Shown: one piece after another, positions 1 to 4,594 of the stretch
How positions within the stretch are numbered: position 1 is the first letter of the stretch
Layout: every line of letters starts with the position of its first letter
From: CAYGJN01 sp964350135
GTDB lineage: Bacteria > Bdellovibrionota > Bacteriovoracia > Bacteriovoracales > Bacteriovoracaceae
Reading direction: 5' to 3'
DNA length: 5,184 bases
Assembly (NCBI GenBank): GCA_964350135.1
Contig: CAYGJN010000146.1
Location: forward strand, 1-5,184
Position numbers and translations under genes: made by a program
Notes under the pieces: model-generated
The model's database searches: none
What the model saw: only the letters and a program-made list of their open reading frames with translations
Told to the model about the DNA's origin: nothing

Positions 1-616
1 CTGTATTTTGCTTTAGTTTTGAATACTGAACAGGTGAAATTCTTGTAGGGATTGTTGTTTTTCCTAGCTTTGGGTCTGTTCCCGAAAATTGTCCGGGATT
101 AACTCTTACAGAGCCGGAAGTTTGTAAAAAATTTCCAAGGTTATTACCTGCTCTCTCTGCTGAATTATTGATTTGTCTAAAAGCAACTTGTCCTTCGAAT
201 GTAAGTACGGCTGATTTTTTAGAATCAGGATTATAGCTCATTTGAAAATCTGTACCACGAACACCCATGGCAGCAGTTGGTGTTTTTACATATAATTTGT
301 CTTTATCTTTTGATCCATCTTTTTCAACCTGAGATCGTATTTTTCCTTTAAGTAATGTGATCAATCCTGCTTTACCTTCTTTAAATGCAGTTACCTGAAC
401 ATTGCTATTTGGACCAACTGTCATTTTAGATTTATCAATAAACTCAAGTTTGGCGATACTTCTTTTTTGAGTCTCAATAGAATGTCCCTCTTCAATTTTT
501 TGGCCCTTTATGGCGGCAGCCCCATTAATTTTTACATCGCCCCTTACGAAAGTTAGAGTTGCGACATTTGCAAAAGATTGGTGAGCAAAAAGAGCTAAGA
601 TAAGAATACGAACCAT
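1..616 (-). CDS. Secreted FecR-domain protein (3' end outside window)
   Basis: The reading frame stays open from ATG at 616 to the window edge, giving 205 codons with no stop; the C-terminus is missing. Residues 1-16 form a type I signal peptide ending S-F-A, so the mature protein is predicted to be periplasmic or surface-exposed. The rest reads as a FecR domain (PF04773 type). A beta-rich section at about 20-110 leads to the hallmark TPTAAMGVRGTDF at 112-124, and a following strand ends in 'EGQVAFR'. Classical FecR is an inner-membrane regulator of a sigma factor. This one has no visible cytoplasmic N-terminal region or later membrane helix and no sigma gene beside it, so signalling is not implied; the molecular role is unknown. 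ATG 616 is preferred over in-frame ATG 625 because AAGGA lies 8 bases before 616 but abuts 625. It shares the PTAxMGVRGT core with the protein at 1535-2344. The family call is strong and the function is open. Confidence 0.85.
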   Translation of the reverse strand, partial: MVRILILALFAHQSFANVATLTFVRGDVKINGAAAIKGQKIEEGHSIETQKRSIAKLEFIDKSKMTVGPNSNVQVTAFKEGKAGLITLLKGKIRSQVEKDGSKDKDKLYVKTPTAAMGVRGTDFQMSYNPDSKKSAVLTFEGQVAFRQINNSAERAGNNLGNFLQTSGSVRVNPGQFSGTDPKLGKTTIPTRISPVQYSKLKQNT

Positions 617-624
617 GAATACCA

Positions 625-629
625 TCCTT
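625..629 (-). promoter_or_regulatory. Ribosome binding site deciding start of the FecR gene at 616
   Basis: On the minus strand AAGGA is followed by 8 bases and then ATG 616. The alternative ATG at 625 overlaps this motif and would have no usable spacing, so 616 is the better start. Confidence 0.6.
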
Positions 630-648
630 AGTTATTCTACATTGAAAG

Positions 649-676
649 TTTAGAATTTAGAGGGGGTGTTTGACAA
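649..676 (-). promoter_or_regulatory. Candidate sigma70-type promoter for the minus-strand FecR gene
   Basis: On the minus strand TTGTCA (671-676) and TCTAAA (649-654) are separated by 16 bases. The first matches TTGACA at five of six positions and the second matches TATAAT at four of six. Transcription would begin near 642, leaving a leader of about 26 bases before the ATG at 616. The match is moderate and chance is possible in AT-rich DNA. Confidence 0.3.
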
Positions 677-716
677 GCGGAGTGTTAAATTTCCATCGTT
701 GACCGAGGCGAAAGGT

Positions 717-744
717 AGGGTATTCGCGTTTCCGCGAACACCCT
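717..744 (-). terminator. Hairpin with GAAA tetraloop directly after sodB
   Basis: Positions 717-728 and 733-744 pair over 12 bp around a four-base loop. Read as minus-strand RNA the pairing is complete with one G-U wobble and the loop is GAAA, a stable GNRA loop. Read as plus-strand RNA the same position is an A-C mismatch, so the structure fits sodB transcription. It begins 6 bases past the sodB stop. There is no proper U-run after the stem, so it may be a weak or factor-assisted terminator, or a 3'-end stabiliser of sodB mRNA. Confidence 0.55.
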
Positions 745-750
745 TATTGG

Positions 751-1326
751 CTATAAATTTGAGCTAACGAATTCCCAGTTTACAAGGCTCCAAAAAGCAT
801 TGATATAATTTGGTCGAGCATTTCTGTAGTCTATATAATAAGCATGTTCCCATACATCTATAGTCATTAATGCTGTAAGACCATCAGTCATTGGAGTAGC
901 TGCATCATCTGTGTTTACAATTGAAAGGTCACCGCCAGAGTTTTTAACAAGCCATGTCCAGCCTGAACCAAAATTTGTAGCAGCGCTATTAGTGAACTCT
1001 TCTTTGAATTTATCAAATGAGCCCCATTTAGTATTTATGGCATCTGCAATTGCGCCAGTAGGGTTACCACCACCTTTTGGTGATAAACAGTTCCAGTAAA
1101 AGCTATGGTTCCAAACTTGTGCAGCATTATTAAAAATACCACCTTTAGATTTTTTGATGATGTCCTCTAGAGACATATCAGCAAATTCAGTACCTTCTAT
1201 GCCGGCATTTAATTTTGTTACATAAGCATTATGGTGTTTGCCATAATGAAATTCTAAAGTTTCTTTTGAGATATGCGGTGCAAGTGCATCCATAGCATAT
1301 GGAAGATCTGGTAATTGATGAGTCAT
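751..1326 (-). CDS. sodB: Iron superoxide dismutase SodB
   Basis: This enzyme converts superoxide to oxygen and hydrogen peroxide in the cytoplasm. It has 191 residues, against about 193 for Escherichia coli SodB, and aligns along its whole length. The four metal ligands are all present: His27, His74, Asp157 and His161, the last two in DVWEHAYYIDYRNARP. Gln70 in AAQVWNH and the FGSGWTWLV segment (119-127) are typical of the iron type rather than the manganese type. There is no signal peptide. The start at 1326 is chosen because TAAGGAG stands 7 bases upstream and the protein then begins as other SodB proteins do. The frame is open upstream to an ATG at 1380, but that would add 18 unrelated residues. 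It sits upstream of a same-strand FecR gene, with a hairpin between them, and divergently from the envelope-protein cluster. Nothing in the sequence links it functionally to those neighbours. Confidence 0.97.
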   Translation of the reverse strand: MTHQLPDLPYAMDALAPHISKETLEFHYGKHHNAYVTKLNAGIEGTEFADMSLEDIIKKSKGGIFNNAAQVWNHSFYWNCLSPKGGGNPTGAIADAINTKWGSFDKFKEEFTNSAATNFGSGWTWLVKNSGGDLSIVNTDDAATPMTDGLTALMTIDVWEHAYYIDYRNARPNYINAFWSLVNWEFVSSNL

Positions 1327-1333
1327 AGTAATT

Positions 1334-1340
1334 CTCCTTA
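1334..1340 (-). promoter_or_regulatory. Ribosome binding site of sodB
   Basis: TAAGGAG on the minus strand lies 7 bases before ATG 1326. It settles the sodB start against the longer in-frame start at 1380. Confidence 0.85.
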
Positions 1341-1357
1341 AATATAAATCTAGATAA

Positions 1358-1387
1358 ATTATTAACACACACTCAATCAATCCTCAA
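1358..1387 (-). promoter_or_regulatory. Candidate promoter of sodB
   Basis: On the minus strand TTGAGG (1382-1387) and AATAAT (1358-1363) are 18 bases apart, matching the -35 and -10 consensus at four and five of six positions. Transcription would start near 1350, with a leader of roughly 24 bases containing the sodB ribosome site. A palindrome ATCTAGAT (1348-1355) falls at the expected start point and could be an operator, but I cannot assign a regulator. Confidence 0.4.
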
Positions 1388-1475
1388 TTAGTGGCATATA
1401 TTGTAGAGCTATATATAAGGAATGAGATTGTTACTTATATTCCCTTTTGTGGCGGCGTGCATATAGAACTTTCTC

Positions 1476-1504
1476 TTGCTTCCTGAGGTTCTTTTTCTCA
1501 CAAT
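1476..1504 (+). promoter_or_regulatory. Weak candidate promoter for the plus-strand envelope cluster
   Basis: TTGCTT (1476-1481) and CACAAT (1499-1504) are separated by 17 bases, matching the consensus at three and four of six positions. The predicted transcript would begin near 1511, about 25 bases before ATG 1535. Another AT-rich stretch, TATATATAAGG around 1410-1421, could supply a -10 element instead but lacks a good -35. A promoter for this cluster must lie in 1327-1534 unless a regulator is required, but the exact site is uncertain. Confidence 0.25.
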
Positions 1505-1534
1505 GGTTAGAATCTTTTAGCTCAAAGGCTTGTG

Positions 1535-2344
1535 ATGAACACAACTAAATTGGTCCTTGTTCTTTTATTCCTCTCTCAAAGTGCACTTAGTTTTCATGGT
1601 AGAGTCAAGTTTATCAAAGGTAAGGCCATGAGAGTACGCGACCAAAAAACAGTAGTGTTAAAAAAGGGAAGCGACATTAGAGAGGGAGATCAAGTTACCC
1701 TAGGTGGCAAGCGAGATCTTTTATTAATTGGTTTTGGTAATGATTATAGATCCACGATGAAAATAACTGATGACTCTGTTATTAAGTTCCCTAAAACGAA
1801 AGGGAAGAAAACCGATATCTTTATGCAAGTTGGAAATATCGTTGTTGATTATCTTGATGGCCCCAAAAAGCCTCTTGAAGTTAATACACCAACTGCTTCC
1901 ATGGGAGTTCGTGGAACTCGGTTTTTTGTTTCAGAAGATAGAAAAGGTAATTTTGTACTAGCAGTTGAAAGAGGAAAAGTATCCGTTCGTTCTAAAAGAC
2001 AAAATAGAAAAGCTGTCTTGATTAGAAAAAATGGTGCTGCAACAATTAGTGCGAAAGGTGCAGTTGCTCGTGCGGCTACAAAAAAAATAACCCAACGAGT
2101 GAACTGGAATATGGATCCAGATAAACAAGTTATTAGACAAGATAGTGGAATAAGAAACGCCATTAAAAAAGATATTATTAAGGGACGTAAGCAGGCTGGA
2201 CCCGGTGGGGCTAGCTCTATTAAGCCTCAAGGTAGTAATGACTCAAGTGGAAATAAAATTAAGAAAAATAAAAAGAGTTGGAAGAGGTTAAAGAAGAAGC
2301 TTCCTAAAAAGAAGCTTCCTCCACCACCACCACCTCAAAATTAG
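1535..2344 (+). CDS. Secreted FecR-domain protein with basic, proline-ended tail
   Basis: The product has 269 residues from ATG 1535. GTG 1532 is in frame but AAAGG at 1524-1528 is spaced 6 bases from the ATG, which is preferred. Residues 1-19 are a type I signal peptide ending A-L-S. A FecR domain follows, with the hallmark TPTASMGVRGTRF at 118-130 and a closing strand 'ERGKVSVRS' at 145-153. From about 155 the chain becomes strongly basic and looks disordered. The last 30 residues hold 12 lysines, one arginine and a run of six prolines before Q-N. There is no membrane helix besides the signal and no sigma-factor gene nearby, so it is not a classical FecR regulator. It is first in a five-gene cluster of exported proteins, and its stop codon overlaps the ribosome site of the next gene. 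A periplasmic scaffold or ligand-binding role is plausible; the basic tail could contact anionic wall or membrane polymers. Function unknown. Confidence 0.88.
   Translation: MNTTKLVLVLLFLSQSALSFHGRVKFIKGKAMRVRDQKTVVLKKGSDIREGDQVTLGGKRDLLLIGFGNDYRSTMKITDDSVIKFPKTKGKKTDIFMQVGNIVVDYLDGPKKPLEVNTPTASMGVRGTRFFVSEDRKGNFVLAVERGKVSVRSKRQNRKAVLIRKNGAATISAKGAVARAATKKITQRVNWNMDPDKQVIRQDSGIRNAIKKDIIKGRKQAGPGGASSIKPQGSNDSSGNKIKKNKKSWKRLKKKLPKKKLPPPPPPQN
2294..2335 (+). repeat. In-frame 15-bp tandem repeat plus CCA run in the FecR tail
   Basis: The 12-mer AAGAAGCTTCCT occurs at 2294-2305 and again at 2309-2320, exactly 15 bases apart, encoding two copies of K-K-L-P. It is followed by CCA repeats to 2335 encoding the proline run. 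The period is a multiple of three, so gain or loss of a copy keeps the frame. Confidence 0.8.
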
Positions 2345-2353
2345 GAGGATACG

Positions 2354-2998
2354 ATGAAGAAACTACTCTTACTAACAGTGCTATTGGGACTTTATGCTTG
2401 TGGATCAAGTGATAAAAAACCTGAGCCTAGAGTTTTCAAGAAAAACTACGATGTTGTTGATGCTCAGTATGGAATTATTCCTAACTGGATCAACGAGCCT
2501 CAAAGCTGGGCCAAGGACAATGATAAGGAAGCCAAAGAGTATCGTTACTTTGTATACGACACTGAGCCTAAAAATTCTCGCTCAATTGCATGTAAAATTG
2601 CAAAGGCAAATGCTTCGGCAAGTATTGCAACTGAAATCTCTCAATTTATTAAGCAGTCACTTGGTTCATCTAAGCAAGGTGACCCAACTGATATGGATGA
2701 AAAGCTTGATGAGTATGTAGAGACAACTCTTGCACAAGAAGTTCAAAGCTTTGTTGTAGGTGCTAGAATTCATAGAACTTATTGGGAGCAAAGAGATTAT
2801 AAACAAGACTTAGGTGCAGACAAAAACTTTAAAGGCTACACTTGTGCAGCTCTTGTGAAAATTAGCAGACAAAATCTTGAAAGAGCAGTTAGACGTGCTC
2901 AGAAAAAGATCGAAGGTGTTGCCAATCCAGAAGTTAAACAAAATGTTCGTAACGCACTTAAAGATGCTGCGGATAATTTTACCAAAATAGACTCTTAA
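2354..2998 (+). CDS. LPP20-like outer-membrane lipoprotein
   Basis: The product has 214 residues. Residues 1-16 form a lipoprotein signal with lipobox L13-Y14-A15-C16. The residue after Cys is Gly, which by the enteric Lol rule means outer-membrane sorting. The mature part contains P-N-W-I-N-E-P (43-49), an Ala-rich helix with the LPP20-like spacing A-K-A-N-A-S-A (83-89), a central acidic helix (113-132), a 'VVGARI' strand and a 'GYTCAALVKI' strand (161-170), then a charged C-terminal helical part. Cys80 and Cys164 could form a disulfide. This fits the LPP20 family (PF02169 type), whose relatives include Helicobacter LPP20 and Vibrio FlgP; the match is by pattern only. AGGAGG at 2343-2348 is 5 bases before the ATG and overlaps the stop of the upstream FecR gene, indicating co-translation. 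It is probably a partner of the next LPP20-like protein, which shares W-I-N-E-P. Precise role unknown. Confidence 0.75.
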   Translation: MKKLLLLTVLLGLYACGSSDKKPEPRVFKKNYDVVDAQYGIIPNWINEPQSWAKDNDKEAKEYRYFVYDTEPKNSRSIACKIAKANASASIATEISQFIKQSLGSSKQGDPTDMDEKLDEYVETTLAQEVQSFVVGARIHRTYWEQRDYKQDLGADKNFKGYTCAALVKISRQNLERAVRRAQKKIEGVANPEVKQNVRNALKDAADNFTKIDS

Positions 2999-3003
2999 CA
3001 ATT

Positions 3004-3023
3004 AAGGCCTTTCGGGGCCTTTT
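3004..3023 (+). terminator. Terminator-like hairpin with UUCG loop inside the cluster
   Basis: AAGGCCT (3004-3010) pairs with GGGCCTT (3015-3021) around a TTCG loop, and the stem is followed by two more T before ACC. The shape is that of an intrinsic terminator with a short U-run, placed 5 bases after the stop of the first LPP20 gene. No promoter is evident before the next gene, so partial termination (attenuation) or mRNA 3'-end protection is more likely than a full stop. Confidence 0.6.
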
Positions 3024-3048
3024 ACCTTTGAGGTGTTAGGAGGAATTT

Positions 3049-3966
3049 ATGAAAGCAATAGTTTTACTTATTATATTATCAGTCTCTGCAGCTTTTTCTC
3101 AGGATAAGCCTAAGTGGATTAATGAGCCGGATAAGGTCTGTAAAAGCAGTGAAATCTGTGTCATTGGAGAAGGTGCTGGGTTTCAGACAGCTTCAGCAAA
3201 TGCTCGTAATGAAATGGCAAAGGTTTTTAAAACCAAGGTTGTTTCAACATTCAGAGTAACGACTAGTACTGATAATAAATCCTTTAATGAAAATGTTTTA
3301 GACGATATTCAAGAGACGACAGACCAAGTGCTTGAAGGTGTAGAAGTCGTTAAAAGACATGAAACAACTGATACGATTTATGTGTTTGCTAGCTTGGACA
3401 AGAACAAAGCATCTAAGCGGATTCGTAATGCGATTAATGATATAGATGAAAAGATGGAAGTTTATTATGAAGATAAAAAACGCTCATCTGTTTTTAAATT
3501 GAAGAGACTTTTTAATCAACGTGAAACTCATAATCTTCGTTATGAATTCTTAAAAGGGAACAGAGTTCCTGAGAAAATTAGCTTTAAGCAAATTGTTGAA
3601 AAACAAAAAGCTATGTCTCAGGGTGTGCTTGTTTCAGTTGATATAAAAGAAAGAAGACCTCGGTTTGTACAACCTCTTCTCGTTAAGTCTCTTGGAGAAG
3701 TAGGATTTCGTGTTGTTCCCAGTGGTGGGACTCACAGTATCTCTGGTGAATATGTTTCAGAAAAACAGCATCTGAAAGTGGACGGTTTTGAAAAATACAA
3801 ATTCGTCTTAAACCTTTATGCAAATAATAAAGATGGACATAAGACGGGAGCACTTACTTTTGATGTGCAAACAACAGGCAGAGATTTTTCACAAGCTTAT
3901 AATAAAGCTTTAGACTTGGTTAAAAATCATATTACAGAAAATATAGATGAATTAAATATTCAATAG
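3049..3966 (+). CDS. Secreted LPP20-like protein with extra C-terminal domain
   Basis: The product has 305 residues. Residues 1-17 are a type I signal peptide (ending A-F-S) without a lipobox, so the mature protein should be soluble in the periplasm or exported. Residues 20-135 look LPP20-like: P-K-W-I-N-E-P (21-27), then V-I-G-E-G-A-G and an Ala-spaced helix (38-60), and a final strand 'IYVFASLDK'. Cys31 and Cys37 could pair. A charged helical linker of about 45 residues (roughly 135-180) precedes a C-terminal domain (about 185-305). That domain has the pattern 'LLVKSLGEVGFRVV...ISGEYV', of the sort seen in small alpha/beta domains of envelope lipoproteins; I cannot name its family. AGGAGG at 3038-3043 lies 5 bases before the ATG. 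A 50-base gap with a hairpin separates it from the preceding LPP20 gene. It may bind the lipidated paralogue at the outer membrane; this is inference. Confidence 0.7.
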   Translation: MKAIVLLIILSVSAAFSQDKPKWINEPDKVCKSSEICVIGEGAGFQTASANARNEMAKVFKTKVVSTFRVTTSTDNKSFNENVLDDIQETTDQVLEGVEVVKRHETTDTIYVFASLDKNKASKRIRNAINDIDEKMEVYYEDKKRSSVFKLKRLFNQRETHNLRYEFLKGNRVPEKISFKQIVEKQKAMSQGVLVSVDIKERRPRFVQPLLVKSLGEVGFRVVPSGGTHSISGEYVSEKQHLKVDGFEKYKFVLNLYANNKDGHKTGALTFDVQTTGRDFSQAYNKALDLVKNHITENIDELNIQ

Positions 3967-3971
3967 AGGAG
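3965..3971 (+). promoter_or_regulatory. Ribosome binding site deciding the GTG 3977 start
   Basis: AGAGGAG overlaps the upstream TAG stop and ends 5 bases before GTG 3977. The alternative GTG at 3971 shares its first base with this motif, so it cannot be served by it. Confidence 0.7.
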
Positions 3972-3976
3972 TGATC

Positions 3977-4585
3977 GTGAAACTTACAGCAGTATTAATA
4001 CTTATGAGTTTATTTTTAAGTTCATGTGGTGGATTTAAAGCAAAGCGGGTTGACCGTGAAGAAAGTGATGAAGAGGCAATGGAGATCACTGACAAATGGG
4101 TTATGAAGGATACTGAGATCTCTGTTGGTAAGATCTTAGAGCAAATTCAAAAACACAGAGGTTTTCAAAGATATCTTCAAAGACTTGGTCGTGAGCCGAA
4201 ACTTTTTGTGGCCGATGTACAAAATAGAACAAGTGAGCCTTATTTTCCTATTGATGATATGAATGATGAGCTTTTAAATGAGTTTAGTGCAGCTGGAGAT
4301 TATGTATTAATTGATGCAGCAGCGAGAGATCGTATTTTAAAAGAGATTCAATATCAAAATGATGGAATGGTTTCACCAAACGAAGCAAAAAGTATTGGTA
4401 AGCAAGCAGGTGCAGATCTTTTAATTTTTGGTGCTGTTCGTATGGATCCAAAAACTCGTGATGGTAAGACCATCAAGGAGTACTCTGTTAATATTCGTAT
4501 GACTGATATTGAAAGAGGAATAGAGGTTCTTCGTACAAGAGTTAAGATGAACAAATTTTCTGATCAGAGCTCATGGGGTTGGTAA
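3977..4585 (+). CDS. LpoB-like outer-membrane lipoprotein (PBP-activator family)
   Basis: The product has 202 residues from GTG 3977, chosen by ribosome-site spacing over GTG 3971. The signal ends in lipobox L14-S15-S16-C17 with Gly next, predicting outer-membrane anchoring. A short charged segment (20-40) leads to the folded domain: helix 46-70, strand and loop 'LFVADVQNRTSEP' (76-88), helix 93-103, 'DYVLID', a long helix with an insertion, then 'AGADLLIFGAV' and two closing strands up to 'IEVLRTRVKM'. This order matches LpoB (PF13036 type), including the V-x-N-R-T motif and the GA-x-x-hydrophobic-G strand. In Escherichia coli LpoB reaches through the wall to activate the bifunctional peptidoglycan synthase PBP1b. 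The long proline-rich linker that allows this reach there is absent here. CsgG/FlgO-like proteins share the fold, so activation of a PBP is only a family-based guess. Tandem stops TAATAA end the gene, and the next gene follows after 9 bases. Confidence 0.8.
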   Translation: MKLTAVLILMSLFLSSCGGFKAKRVDREESDEEAMEITDKWVMKDTEISVGKILEQIQKHRGFQRYLQRLGREPKLFVADVQNRTSEPYFPIDDMNDELLNEFSAAGDYVLIDAAARDRILKEIQYQNDGMVSPNEAKSIGKQAGADLLIFGAVRMDPKTRDGKTIKEYSVNIRMTDIERGIEVLRTRVKMNKFSDQSSWGW

Positions 4586-4594
4586 TAAACTTTA

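Noticed and set aside
1..616. FecR as part of an iron-citrate type FecI/FecR/TonB-receptor system
   Set aside because: No sigma factor, no receptor and no membrane-spanning segment after the signal peptide are visible for either FecR protein.
258..743. Shared 9-mer CGAACACCC in the FecR gene (257-265 region) and in the sodB hairpin
   Set aside because: In the gene it simply encodes part of GVRG; a single 9-base match over this length is compatible with chance.
911..1099. Plus-strand open frame inside sodB
   Set aside because: It is the complement of a highly conserved enzyme gene, has no ribosome site and no recognisable product.
1348..1355. ATCTAGAT palindrome as a Fur or other iron-regulator operator for sodB
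   Set aside because: It is only 8 bp and does not extend to the Fur-box GATAAT pattern; kept only as a remark in the promoter entry.
1327..1380. N-terminal extension of SodB to an ATG at 1380
   Set aside because: The added 18 residues do not match SodB, and TAAGGAG is correctly spaced only for ATG 1326.
1849..2230. Two minus-strand open frames inside the second FecR gene
   Set aside because: They lie opposite a clear FecR domain with a signal peptide; their Phe/Ser-rich products reflect antisense reading of Lys-rich codons.
2394..2720. Plus-strand open frame overlapping the LPP20 lipoprotein in another frame
   Set aside because: It lacks a ribosome site and is fully inside a gene with lipobox and strong AGGAGG.
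4354..4554. Minus-strand open frame inside the LpoB-like gene
   Set aside because: Antisense to conserved LpoB-type strands, no start signals.
3977..4585. CsgG curli-secretion channel
   Set aside because: Length of about 200 residues and the V-x-N-R-T/GAD-x-x-x-x-G layout fit LpoB; CsgG is longer and carries the membrane-barrel hairpins, which are absent.
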